Assembly (NCBI GenBank): GCA_900544375.1
Contig: UQUZ01000005.1
Span: 26,248 to 90,247, forward strand
Source of the DNA: an uncultured Oscillospiraceae bacterium
GTDB lineage: Bacteria; Bacillota; Clostridia; Oscillospirales; Acutalibacteraceae
Reading direction: 5' to 3'
DNA length: 64,000 nucleotides
The first letter of the stretch is position 1. Every line of letters starts with the position of its first letter. Under the pieces are notes generated by a model. The model was given only the letters and a program-made list of their open reading frames with translations. It did no database searches and was not told the DNA's origin. This document shows, in pieces, positions 25,919-35,700 of the stretch. A program made the translations under genes and the position numbers.

Positions 25919-26023
25919 TTTGGCATATCACCCCATAGGGGGTTGTATGCTTCCCCACACTTATGCAGGCTTGTAAATTCACTCTATTTTCCAAAATAAA
26001 ATAAATAAAAAGGATGCAGAGTT

Positions 26024-26983
26024 ATGCAGCTACCGATGAACCGTCATCCCGATGTTGCCGTTTACAACATTACGGCATTCTATCTTGGGATTATAAAAGC
26101 ATATGGTTATTCAATAGATGGTTTGGTTTATAATCATTATCTAATTCCAAGCTATTGGGCTGAGATTCTGAACTATTATAAAGCTTACTATGTAAAAAAG
26201 CATTGTTTTCGTTGTAAAAAAATAGAATTGATGCCGGAAACAGCGGTAGAAGTAATGAAAGCGGCATTGGATCAAAATTGCTATTTGATGCTTATGGTAA
26301 ATGAACGCTATATTCCTGACCGCGAAGTATACGGCTGTTTTGACCGCAATCATGATATCATGGTGTATGGCTACGACGACGAAAAGCAGGTTTTTTATAC
26401 AGCTTCCTTTATTTTTCGAAATAGCCAACGGAATTTTGATCTTCAGGAAGTTTCCTATCAGGATTTTGCCAGGGCAATTGACGTCCCACCTTCTTCCCTG
26501 AGAAAAGGGGAGATGAATTTTGCAAGCCTTTTTCTGCCGCACAGGGCGCAGGAGCCAGTCCGTATGGGGAAAATACGAAAACAGGTCAGGCATTGCTTGC
26601 GCCTGAGCAAAAGCAAACGACAAGGCTGCTTCGTCCAGATGGGGGAGCTTATCAAGAGCGGCAACTATACTGAAATTGATGTCAATTCCTTCTATTTCGT
26701 CAAGGAGCGGGCCAATCTTTTGATGAAGCTATTTCAGGCGCTCTGCCCAGGCGATAAAATTGTGGAGGAATATGCAGAGGTTTGCGAGCTCGCACAGCGA
26801 TTAATGATGCTTGCGGTCAAGGAAAATATCAGAAGCAGCCCGGCAAATAAAGAGAGAATGTTTCATTACCTTGTCAAAATTGAGGAGCTTGAACGGGATG
26901 TACTCAAAAAATTTCTCCATATGAGTTGGAAATTGCGACCAAAAGGCCCCATTCTTGTGGAACAGCACATCAAACAAGATTGA
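26024..26983 (+). CDS. BtrH-like / C39-like protein 2, catalytic Cys not evident
   Basis: 319 aa; ATG 26024 with AAAGGATG upstream, 105 bases after the previous stop. The fold landmark RNHDIMVYGYDDEKQVFYTAS (His110) matches the His strand of BtrH/C39-like domains, and the overall length matches the 19002-19931 protein. The N-terminal position where Cys is expected reads DVAVYNITAFYLG, so the nucleophile appears to be absent, and the Asp strand reads YTASFIF. It may be a non-catalytic partner of the first BtrH-like protein, a binding protein, or use another residue. It is the last gene of the cluster. Confidence 0.6.
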   Translation: MQLPMNRHPDVAVYNITAFYLGIIKAYGYSIDGLVYNHYLIPSYWAEILNYYKAYYVKKHCFRCKKIELMPETAVEVMKAALDQNCYLMLMVNERYIPDREVYGCFDRNHDIMVYGYDDEKQVFYTASFIFRNSQRNFDLQEVSYQDFARAIDVPPSSLRKGEMNFASLFLPHRAQEPVRMGKIRKQVRHCLRLSKSKRQGCFVQMGELIKSGNYTEIDVNSFYFVKERANLLMKLFQALCPGDKIVEEYAEVCELAQRLMMLAVKENIRSSPANKERMFHYLVKIEELERDVLKKFLHMSWKLRPKGPILVEQHIKQD

Positions 26984-27386
26984 TAATCTCTTATAAAGCA
27001 TTGCTCCCTCTGAAAAAAGATTTGAGACACGTGACAAAACTTTTGCAAATCTCCATGTATAAAGTTTATGCTGGACAGGTCATTCCTGTCCAGCATACAA
27101 TAAAAAGTAGGAAAGCGTGTGAAATCCGCTTTCCTATCTGAAATTAACTGGTCGCGCTTTGCAGTGCCTTGGCGGTCTGATCAAGCTTTGCCGTCGTTTT
27201 TACCTGCTTGGCCCGGAAAAACCCAATGCAACACGGCACTCTGTTTCGTCGGTGCTTTCCATTTCCGCAATGCATTTAAATTCGCCGGCACCCTGTTGAA
27301 AAAAATTTAAAAATTTTTAGGGAATCTTTTTTTGCTTTTAGGCTCAAATTCCTTACAGGGCATTTCAGGGCCAATTTTAAACCGCT
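26984..27386. other. Intergenic region after the cluster with two tandem hairpins
   Basis: There is no gene in these 403 bases. Two perfect hairpins follow the last cluster gene: a 13-bp stem (27067-27079 with 27085-27097) and a 10-bp stem (27108-27117 with 27127-27136). Neither has a classic T run on either strand, so they may act as bidirectional or processing hairpins at the cluster boundary. The rest, including an A/T-rich palindromic stretch near 27300-27335, shows nothing I can name. The convergent lipoprotein gene ends at 27387. Confidence 0.5.
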
Positions 27387-28007
27387 TTATCCACCGAAGC
27401 TGTCTGCCAAGGATTTGACAGCCGACAGATAGCCGCCGGTCAGCGCGTCGAGATATTCAGTTGTAGAAGTGATTTTCCAGGTTTGATCGGCTTTTACAAG
27501 CTGAATATCCACCGTGGTCGTTTTCATCGGCACATCCTCTTGCGCCAAATAATCGGCGGCGTATTGGTTCAGTGCTGCGTCCTTTGCGGCGTCATCCTTT
27601 GTGAAATCGAGCGCATTTTCCATGCTCTTCTGCATATAGCCCTTAAGGAACTCTGTGAGGTCCACGGCGGTGCACTCTGCCTTCACGGTGGCATGATCGC
27701 CATCCTTTTCAGAGGAAAGGATCTTGACCGTAATCTTGCCCAGCGTATCGTCAATCGGGAAATAGGAGGCTTTTCCACCCGAAATCAGGGATTCTTCACT
27801 CGTTGCCGCTTTGGTGCTTTCGCTCCCTGAATCCGGGAGCAAGCTCTCCAGGGCATTGAGATCGATATTCTCCTTGACGCTTTCCATCTTGCCTTCCTTA
27901 ATGGCCTGGGTGACTCGCTCGACGACTTCTTCCGGCTTTTCTCCGCCGCAGCCGGCAAGTGAAACGATCATCACAACAGCCAATACGGCACAGATAATCC
28001 TTTTCAT
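27387..28007 (-). CDS. Small secreted lipoprotein of unknown function
   Basis: 206 aa, minus strand, with AAAGGA ahead of the ATG. A lipoprotein signal peptide is clear: MKRIICAVLAVVMIVSLAGC, with the lipobox LAGC giving lipidated Cys20. The mature part is a DUF5105/DUF4878-like fold in outline, an alpha region EEVVERVTQAIKEGKMESV followed by strands ending in WKITSTTEYLDALTGGYL. Such proteins sit on the outer face of the membrane; no reaction is known. It converges on the end of the metabolite cluster and is probably unrelated to it. Confidence 0.8.
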   Translation of the reverse strand: MKRIICAVLAVVMIVSLAGCGGEKPEEVVERVTQAIKEGKMESVKENIDLNALESLLPDSGSESTKAATSEESLISGGKASYFPIDDTLGKITVKILSSEKDGDHATVKAECTAVDLTEFLKGYMQKSMENALDFTKDDAAKDAALNQYAADYLAQEDVPMKTTTVDIQLVKADQTWKITSTTEYLDALTGGYLSAVKSLADSFGG

Positions 28008-28070
28008 TTTCTCATTCCTTTCTTTTTTCTGATAGTGTTATCATAAGGGATTCTCTTCTCTTCGTCAACT

Positions 28071-28109
28071 GCAATAAAGCCCGCCGCAAAGTGATTGTTT
28101 GCGGCGGGC
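28071..28109 (-). terminator. Intrinsic terminator after the YebC gene
   Basis: A perfect 12-bp GC-rich stem (28079-28090 with 28098-28109) has a 7-base loop. On the minus strand it is followed by TTTATTGC. It lies about 40 bases beyond the yebC stop and ahead of the lipoprotein gene. Confidence 0.78.
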
Positions 28110-28146
28110 CTTGCTGATTCATGAATTGGGAAGCAGGAGGAGGAGA

Positions 28147-28884
28147 TTACTCTGCATCGTCGGCGTTCTCCCAATTGTGCCAAACATTCTGAACGTCGTC
28201 GTTATCCTCAAACATTTCCAGCATCTTGGCCATGTTTTTGATATCATCCGGATCGCTCAATTTCGTATAGGTAGTGGGAACATATTCGATTTCAGCGGAA
28301 ACAAAGGTATAGCCCTTGGCTTCCAGATCATCGCACACGCCGGTGAAATCACTTGGATCCGTGCGGATGTCGAAAACATCCTCGTCCGTCAAAAAGTCGA
28401 CTGCGCCAGCCTCCAGCGCATCTTCCATAACCTTTTCTTCATCCAGGCCTTCCATCTCGATGGCGATAACGCCCTGCCGGTTGAACAGAAAGCCGACGCA
28501 GCCTGTCTGGCCCATGTTTCCGCCGTATTTATCAAAATAATGGCGCATATCAGCGGCGGTGCGGTTGCGGTTATCTGTGAGCGTTTCCACAATAACGGCG
28601 ACTCCGCAGGGGCCATAGCCTTCATAAACGATCTCTTCGTAATTATCCGCGCCGCCTTCACCGGCTGCTTTTTTAATGATGCGGTCGATATTATCGTTGG
28701 GCACATTATTGGCCTTCGCCTTTGCAATCACATCCCGCAGTTTGGAGTTAGAGGATGGATCCGGCCCGCCTTCCCGCACCGCTACGCCAATTTCACGGCC
28801 GATTTTCGTGAAGATTTTTGCACGCTGGCCGTCCGTTTTTTCCTTCTTGCGCTTGATCGTGCTCCACTTGGAATGTCCTGACAT
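28147..28884 (-). CDS. yebC: YebC/PmpR (TACO1) family protein
   Basis: 245 aa from the ATG at 28884, with GGAGGG seven bases ahead; a longer frame to 28917 adds 11 unlikely residues. The family opening MSGHSKWSTIKRKKEKTDGQR is diagnostic, and the centre has VYEGYGPCGVAVIVETLTDN and GGNMGQTGCVGFLF. Members were annotated as transcriptional regulators; recent work on this family links it to relief of ribosome stalling at proline-rich stretches. Full length and intact. It is a single-gene unit with its own terminator. Confidence 0.93.
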   Translation of the reverse strand: MSGHSKWSTIKRKKEKTDGQRAKIFTKIGREIGVAVREGGPDPSSNSKLRDVIAKAKANNVPNDNIDRIIKKAAGEGGADNYEEIVYEGYGPCGVAVIVETLTDNRNRTAADMRHYFDKYGGNMGQTGCVGFLFNRQGVIAIEMEGLDEEKVMEDALEAGAVDFLTDEDVFDIRTDPSDFTGVCDDLEAKGYTFVSAEIEYVPTTYTKLSDPDDIKNMAKMLEMFEDNDDVQNVWHNWENADDAE

Positions 28885-29069
28885 ATGAAACCCTCCAATG
28901 ACTATATCTCGAAACACTTTATTCTACCATACTATCATGGAATTAGCAAGATTTTATAGGCTTTTGGCAGGGGAAAATGGCGCGGTTGGCACTTTGGAGA
29001 GACGTTTTGATCGATTGTGTGAAAGTGTGAACGCAAGAACGGACGGAACGAGGCCTTTTCAGGCAATTA

Positions 29070-29108
29070 AAAAAAGGAATCCCCCGCCGGAAACATATCC
29101 GGCGGGGA
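29070..29108 (-). terminator. Intrinsic terminator after the 1169-aa surface protein gene
   Basis: A 10-bp stem (29082-29091 with 29098-29107) is followed on the minus strand by a run of seven T. It ends the transcript of the repeat protein whose stop is at 29155. Confidence 0.82.
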
Positions 29109-29154
29109 ACCCCTAGTTAATGTTCAGATGCTTTGAAAAGCGGCCTGAACGCAT

Positions 29155-32100
29155 TCATTTGATCTGCCAATTCCAGTTATAGAAGCGGACCTTGATGGGG
29201 GAGGAGGTAACGGTATTGCCGTAGAAATCCTCCACCGTAACTGTGATCCAGCAGGAGCGGGCGCCGATGCCCTTGCCGTTCGGGCGGATGACCGTCGTGT
29301 TGGCAGTGGGGGTTTCGATCGTCGCTTCCGGCTTGTCGATGGACCAGTTTGCATAGTTCCAGCTTACGCTCTTCACGTCGGCGCCGGCGTTCACTTGGAA
29401 GCCGACTTCCACGGACTGGCTCTTGTAGGTCTTGTACCACGGAACCTTGACATACAGGATGCCGTCGACTACATTACCGCCGCTGGTGATAGCCACGGAG
29501 GTGAGCGCGTCATACTGCGTCATCGCGTCGAGTGCTTTTTGGACGTTTGCAACAGCAGCATCCACATCGGCCTGATCGAGGATGGAAAGGTCGCGGTCGA
29601 TATTCTTCGCCTCTTCCAGGGCTGCCTTCAGAGCGGCGACGGAGTCGGGCGTGTAGGTGTTGATATCAGGGGAAGCAAGCTTATCAGCAGCGGTTTTAAT
29701 GATTGCGTCGAGCGCGGTGAAATCAGCGTCCTTGAGGACGAGTTTGATCGCGCTGAGAGAGGCGGCCATCGCATTCACTGCATCCTGCTTTGTAATATCC
29801 GGGTTGCTCTTTACGAGCGCTTCAGCCTCTTCCAAGGCGGCCCGGAGGGTTGCAACAGAGGCGTCGGTGTAGTTGGTGATGTGGGCGTCGTTGAGCGCTG
29901 TTTTCGCGTTAGCAATTGCGGCGTTCAGAGCATCCATATTGGCGCCCTTGTAGACGAGCGTTACGTTCAGAGCCTTCTCCGCATCGTCCACGATCTCCTG
30001 CTGCTTAATGGTCAGGCTGCGGCTCAGGCCTTCTGCATAATCGATAGCGGCTTTGAGCTGTGCCAGGGATTCCTCCGTATACTGCCCGCTGGCCTTTGCA
30101 TCGTTGTAGGCGATATTTGCCTTGGCGATAGCAATATCAAGCGCCTCATAGTTAGCGCCTTTGAGCGTGAGCGTCATGGCGTTGAGAGCCGCGGCCTTCG
30201 CGTTCACAGCGTCTTGCTCAGTGATGTTGGGCATACGCTCGATCATAGCTTCTGCCTCAGCAATCGCCTCGGCAAGAGCGTCACGGGAATCCTTCGTGTA
30301 ATCTTCAATATCGGCGGCTGCGAGTTTCTCGTTGGCGGCGTCAACAGCCTTCTGAAGGCCGGTGAGGTCAGCCGCGTTGAAATCGCCCTTGGCCTGCTCA
30401 ACAGCATTTACCAGCGTGTTGGCTGCCGCGGTGATCTCATCCTGATGGAGGATGTCGAGATCCTTTTCCACTGCTTTGGCAGCGTCAAGCGCATCCTTAA
30501 CAGCCTGAATGGCCTCTTCTGTGTAAAGCTTTTCCGTATCCGGATCTGCGAGGAAGGTTTCCGCATTCTTGATCGCATCGTTGAGCGCGCTGTAATCCGC
30601 ATCCTTCAGGATGAGCTTTACGCTCTCAAGCGCTACAACCGCATCGTCTACCTTCTGCTGCTGTGTAACATCATACTTAGCGGCTACAACTGCCTGGGCG
30701 GCCTTGATGGCATTGCTCAGCGCAGTTTTAGAAGCCTCGGTATACTCGTCGCCTGCGTTATTCAGCGTATCCTGAGCAGCCTTGATGGCGTCGTTGAGCG
30801 CGCTGTAGTCGGCGGGCTTTTTCTCAAGCTTAACGGCATTCAGAGCTGCAAGCGCATCGTCAACTTGGGTCTGCTCCTTCACGGAGAGGGTGCGGTCAAC
30901 CGCCTTTGCCGCGGCAATTGCCGTTTCCACGCGGGAGATGGAGGCGTCTGTGTAGATGCCCGCTTCCTTCGCGGCGGCTACCTCTTCCTCACGGTCAGAG
31001 ATCGCCTTGTCAAGCGCTGTGTAATCAGCGCCCTTGAGGGCCAGGCCGCGAGTTGCGGCAAGCAGGGCGTCCGTGGCGTCCGTGATGACCTGCTGCTGGT
31101 CGACCGTCAGCTTGCGGCTGACTGCCTTTGCGGCGTCGAGGGCGGTACGCAGCGCGTTCACGGAATCATCCGTGAAATCACCGATATCCGTGCGGTCGAG
31201 CTGCGCCTGCGCATTGGCAATGGCAGCGTCGAGAGCGGAATAATCGGCGCCCTTGAGGGTCAGGCCTGCGAGCGCGTCGTTGATAGCCTTTGTGGCGGCG
31301 TCAATGGTCGCCTGATAGGTGATGTCCTTGCCTGTCTCAATGGAGGCGGAGGCAAGATACGCATCGCTGAGTGCTTTTGCGGATGCGCTGGTATAATTCT
31401 GGAAGTCGGAGGCTTCGATCTTCGCTTTTGCAGCGGCAACAGCAGCGTTAAACGCATCGTAGCTTGCCGGGAGCTTCTGAAGGGAGGTGATCTCCTTCAG
31501 AAGAGCCGTGGCGCGGGTGGTGACATCTGCCTGCTTTGTGATGTCGAGGCGGTTTTCGCGCAGCATTTCCTGCTTAGCGGCGTCCACCTTGACCTTCAGT
31601 GCAGCGAGATCTGCCGGATCATAGTATTCGGCGTTGAGCTTTTCAAACGCGGTAACAGCCGCCTGCATGGTTGCATAGTTTGCAAACTTTACAAGGCCGG
31701 AAACTGCGGCGCTGAGCTCATTTGCAGCTTTATCGATTGCATTCTGGTTGCGGATATCCCAGCCTGTGGTGGGGATGTTCTGCGCAGCCTCATACTTCTC
31801 GCGAAGGGCGGCCATTGTTGCGATCGTGTAGGTATCGTCTGCCTTCTCATTATTGAGAATAGCCTCGGCCGCATCTTTGGCAGCGTCAAGAGCCGTATAG
31901 TTGGCATCCTGATACTCCAAGGAGTCCACCGCGTTTTGAAGGGCGGTGGTATAGCGGTCAATGACGGACTGCGTCTCGATCACATCGCCCGCAACCTTCT
32001 GCGCGTTGGCAAGCGCCGCGGTCACGTCGGCCCAAGTAGCCTCCGTGTAATAGTCCGCATCGGCTGCGGCCGCGTTGGCGGCGCTGATGGCGGAATTCAA

Positions 32101-32664
32101 GGCGCGCTTGTCAATGACGGTGACGGTGAGCGGGATGTCATAGGTATACCAGGTTTGGCCAGCGCTAGCAGTGCCGCGCCCATCGTAATAAACGCGCAGC
32201 GCAGTATCATACACTTTACCGCCATCGCCAACGAAATCAACAGTGATGGTGGTCCCTGTCCAGTCATTTCCACCGAACAGATTGCCGGGGAGGCCGCCAA
32301 TATAGCTATCCCACGTGACGGAGAAGGATTTACCAATCGGGGTGGATAGCGTCTGCGGCTGATCAGCGCTGCGGTTGTAAATCCAACCGTAGTTGACGCC
32401 GGCATTCTTCTTCGCATCCATCCAGAACTGGAAGCGGAAGGCTTCGTTATCCTTTGTTTGGATGAAGGTCATATTCTGGAAGTTAGCGCGGAAGGATACG
32501 TAATGCCCGGCGTCAACGCCGCCTACCAGGTTTCCTTCCGTGCGCTGCACCGGACCTGTTACGTCCGCCGCGAAGGCCGCCGGCATGACGGAGAGCGCCA
32601 TGATCAGCGCCAGCGCCAACGCAAGCACGCGCTTTGCGGAAAACGCTTTTTTGGTTTTTGCCAT
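29155..32664 (-). CDS. Giant secreted FIVAR-repeat surface protein
   Basis: 1169 aa, minus strand. A long signal peptide (basic MAKTKKAFSAKR, hydrophobic LALALALIMALSVM, cleavage near AFAAD) precedes a unique N-terminal beta domain (residues about 35-180). About a dozen alpha-helical repeats of 65-70 residues follow, each around YTxxS-x2-AL-x2-A and ending ADYxALDxAI. These are FIVAR-type modules found in adhesins and carbohydrate-binding surface proteins. The last 110 residues are again beta-rich and end FYNWNWQIK. No LPXTG sorting signal or SLH domain is visible, so its anchoring is unclear. It lies just downstream of a second giant repeat protein on the same strand, probably in the same functional group. 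Confidence 0.85.
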   Translation of the reverse strand: MAKTKKAFSAKRVLALALALIMALSVMPAAFAADVTGPVQRTEGNLVGGVDAGHYVSFRANFQNMTFIQTKDNEAFRFQFWMDAKKNAGVNYGWIYNRSADQPQTLSTPIGKSFSVTWDSYIGGLPGNLFGGNDWTGTTITVDFVGDGGKVYDTALRVYYDGRGTASAGQTWYTYDIPLTVTVIDKRALNSAISAANAAAADADYYTEATWADVTAALANAQKVAGDVIETQSVIDRYTTALQNAVDSLEYQDANYTALDAAKDAAEAILNNEKADDTYTIATMAALREKYEAAQNIPTTGWDIRNQNAIDKAANELSAAVSGLVKFANYATMQAAVTAFEKLNAEYYDPADLAALKVKVDAAKQEMLRENRLDITKQADVTTRATALLKEITSLQKLPASYDAFNAAVAAAKAKIEASDFQNYTSASAKALSDAYLASASIETGKDITYQATIDAATKAINDALAGLTLKGADYSALDAAIANAQAQLDRTDIGDFTDDSVNALRTALDAAKAVSRKLTVDQQQVITDATDALLAATRGLALKGADYTALDKAISDREEEVAAAKEAGIYTDASISRVETAIAAAKAVDRTLSVKEQTQVDDALAALNAVKLEKKPADYSALNDAIKAAQDTLNNAGDEYTEASKTALSNAIKAAQAVVAAKYDVTQQQKVDDAVVALESVKLILKDADYSALNDAIKNAETFLADPDTEKLYTEEAIQAVKDALDAAKAVEKDLDILHQDEITAAANTLVNAVEQAKGDFNAADLTGLQKAVDAANEKLAAADIEDYTKDSRDALAEAIAEAEAMIERMPNITEQDAVNAKAAALNAMTLTLKGANYEALDIAIAKANIAYNDAKASGQYTEESLAQLKAAIDYAEGLSRSLTIKQQEIVDDAEKALNVTLVYKGANMDALNAAIANAKTALNDAHITNYTDASVATLRAALEEAEALVKSNPDITKQDAVNAMAASLSAIKLVLKDADFTALDAIIKTAADKLASPDINTYTPDSVAALKAALEEAKNIDRDLSILDQADVDAAVANVQKALDAMTQYDALTSVAITSGGNVVDGILYVKVPWYKTYKSQSVEVGFQVNAGADVKSVSWNYANWSIDKPEATIETPTANTTVIRPNGKGIGARSCWITVTVEDFYGNTVTSSPIKVRFYNWNWQIK
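29500..32120 (-). repeat. Tandem FIVAR-type coding repeats
   Basis: About twelve degenerate repeats of roughly 200 bases encode helical modules with the recurring blocks KGADYxALD, YTxxS, and QQxxVDDA. Copies differ enough that they probably arose long ago. The boundaries are estimated from the protein. Confidence 0.75.
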
Positions 32665-32714
32665 AGAGTGAAAACACCTCTTTCTGAATCAAAATCGGTT
32701 GGCCGTTTGGGCAA

Positions 32715-32757
32715 TGCCGCGCCGAAGGGCTTTTGTCACTGCGCTCCGGCGCGGTAT
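32715..32757 (-). other. GC-rich hairpin between the two surface protein genes
   Basis: A 10-bp stem (32715-32724 with 32747-32756, one G-T pair) lies between the stop of the 1510-aa gene and the start of the 1169-aa gene. There is no long T run on the minus strand, so it is a weak terminator or a processing or attenuation hairpin in the leader of the downstream gene. Confidence 0.35.
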
Positions 32758-32798
32758 TCTATTTGGAGGGGTTCACATAAAAAGTGAGCGTCTGCTCC

Positions 32799-35700
32799 TT
32801 ATGCCCATTCGAGTGCGCCGATCGCGTCGAAGATCGCCATTGCGGCGGCATCGACTTCATCCTGTCGGTCAGCTGTGGGCTTCGCATTGAGCAGTGCCTG
32901 TGCCGCGGCAACAGCGGCGTCAACACCGGAAAAGTCCACATAGTCGGCCGGATAGTAAAGGTCTACCATATCGATTGCCATTTCAAGCAGCGCGGTATCC
33001 GCATAGGAAACGTCCGCTTTCTGGAGGCCTGCGATGGCATCCAGCACATCCTGCGCATACGCCTGAACTTGGGCCTGCCAGTCAGCGTCTTCGCGGGTGA
33101 TGGTGTTCTTCGCTTCCTTTGCAGCATTAACGGCAGCATTGAGGGCTGCGACGGAGGCCTCCGTGTAATTATGGAGATCCTTCGGTACGGCTGCAATGGC
33201 GTTATCGATCGCCGTGAAATCGGCCGGCGCCAGAGCCAGCGCCGCAATTGCGGTGGAGAGATTCTGGGCAAGCTCGTTGATCGTGGCCTGGTTGCGGATA
33301 TCATAGGAGCCGGCAAGGAATTCATCTGCTGCCGCGATTGCCTCTTCCACATCAGAGAAGTCCACATAATCGGCGGCCTGCATCATCTTTGCCTGGTAGA
33401 GAACCGTATTGAGCTCGGAAATATCAGCCGGGAGATAGGAAAGCACTGCGATCGCATCATTGAGTGCGGAGGCAGCCGCGTCGACCTTTCTCTGATTGGC
33501 CGCGGTAAGCTCATAGTTTGCATTCAGCTCCGCTTTGGCAGCCTCATAAGCGGCGTTTGCCTTAGCGAAACTCGCAGCGTTGTAATGGGCGTCGTCCAAA
33601 GCCTCGAAGGCAGCGATTGCAGCCTTCAGGGCGGTAGTATCAACGGATACCTTCACCTGCGCGACGGCAAACATGCCGGTTTGATCCGCGCTGAAGTTAA
33701 AGGAGCCATTTTCCAGAACGGCTTCCACCGGCGTCATCGTGCCGTCGGCTGCAACGCTGTAAACAGCGGTGTTCGCAGCAAACTGCGGGATGCTGATCTT
33801 AACCGCCTTCGTGGGCGCCACAGGGGAACCATCGGAGGCAAGGCTAATATCATAAAGATGGAAGGCTTTGTAATCCTTGGCTAGGATTGCGTCAAACACA
33901 TCGCCGCTGACGATCTCCTGCACGGTCATGATCGTATCGAGCGGGAGAACGCCGCTGTCTGCACGCAGCGTAATGCCGGTTGCGCCATCCTCAAAGAGGA
34001 AATCGTTTTTCAGCACACTAAGCTGCGCTTCCGCAGCGGTCAGAACGGCGAGGCTTTCTACCAGACGCTTCTGGTCGGAGGTGAGCGCGTTGTAAGCATC
34101 CCTTGCGGCGGCGATCTGCGCTTCTTTTTCAAGCGTGACATCGCCGATGGCAGCGATCAGTTCATCCACAGCCTTGGCCGCTTTTTCATCGGCTGCCTGC
34201 TTTTGCAGGGCGGCAAGCGTGCTTTCCGCATTGGTCAGAACGGTGAGGTTGGTGACCAGCGCCTGCTGTGCGGCGGTCAACGCATCGTAAGCGGCGCGGG
34301 CCTGCTTGATTGCGGCCTCGCTCTCCAGCGTTACGGCGCCAATCGCAGCGATTTGATCCATCACTGCCTGCGCGGCGGCCTGGTTATCGGCCTCCTCTTT
34401 CACGAGCGCGTCATAGGCTGCCCGTGCGGCGGTCAGTGTCTCATAGTTGGTGACGAGCGCTTTCTGAGAATCCGTCAGGGCGGCATAGGCTGCCTCGGCG
34501 GATTCGATCAGGCGCTTGCTTTCCAGCGTAACTTTGCCGATGGCGTCAATCTGCGTGATGACGGGGGCTGCCGCCGCCGCGTCCTCCTCCGCCGCCTTCA
34601 GCTCCGCGTAGCGCGCTTCAGCGGTGGTCAGCACGTCGTAGTTGCCGACGCTTGCCTGAAGCTCTGCTGCAAGGCTGTCGTATGCCGCGCGGGCAACGTC
34701 GATCTTTGCCTTGCTGGCAGCCGTGTAGGCAACTTCGCCGATTGCGGCGATCTTATCCTCAACGGACTGGATCATAGCGGCGTTTTCCTTTGCCACAATC
34801 AGGGCAGCCTCTGCATCCACAAGCACCTGATAGTTGGCGACCTGCTTTTGCTGGCGGATGGTTAGCGCGTCATAAGCCGCGCGGGCATCCTGAATGGCTG
34901 CTTCGCTTTCGGTTGTGACAGTTCCGATTGCAGCAATTTTTGTCATAACAGCATCCACTGCCGCATCGTAATTTTCAAGCGAATAGATCTTGGCGACGGC
35001 TGCATTCAGCTTCGCCACGGTTTCTGCACTGAGGTTTGCCTTGATCTCCGCATAGAACTGATCGTATTCAGACTGGAGCGCATAAACCTGCTGTGCGTGA
35101 TCGAGCGTGAGAGCGTCCACTGCCGGCAAGGCGTTTACCTTTACAGTGAATGCATCGGCAACCGCTTTGTAGAACTCCGCATTTGCAAGCTCTTGCAGCT
35201 TGTCGAGCTGGGTTACGGCTGCGGTAGAATCCGTAGCGGCCACGAGCTCCTTATTCACGGTTGCAAGCTGCTCCGCAGAGAAGCGGCCGGCCGCGTTGAG
35301 CACGTCGCGCACTTTCGCCCAATCGGCAGCGCTGAGGGCGGATACGTCCTTATTCGGGACGAGGCTGTTGAGATAATCGCCAAGCTCTGCGAGCGTGACC
35401 GTGCGGGCGACATATACGCCCGACTGGCCCTGCGCAAAGATGTTGGCGCCGATCAGATCGCCAACGCCAAACTCAAAGAGCAGGTTGACAACGCCTTCGG
35501 CATTGCCCTTCAAATTTTGAGTGAAACGGGCAGGCGTCTGCTTTACGCTGTCGCTTTCAGGCGCACCCAGAATCAGATCATTGACGATGGGGCGTGCGAT
35601 GGAGCTGAGCTTCTTGCCGTTCGGCAGGGAAACAGCTCCGTCGAGAATATCCCACAGGTTGATCGGAACAGTTGCAACACCGCTTACCACATTCACAGAA

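Noticed and set aside
27067..27136. Two hairpins considered as classic intrinsic terminators
   Set aside because: Neither is followed by a T run on either strand, so they are reported only as boundary hairpins.
29395..32349. A 984-codon plus-strand open frame
   Set aside because: It is the mirror of the 1169-aa repeat protein; its start has no ribosome site, its sequence is Cys/Arg/Gly-rich without domains, and the minus strand has a signal peptide, promoter-side context and terminator.
32784..33884. A 366-codon plus-strand open frame and further plus-strand frames up to 37367
   Set aside because: They are antisense to the 1510-aa protein, with the composition expected from its Ala-rich repeats read backwards.
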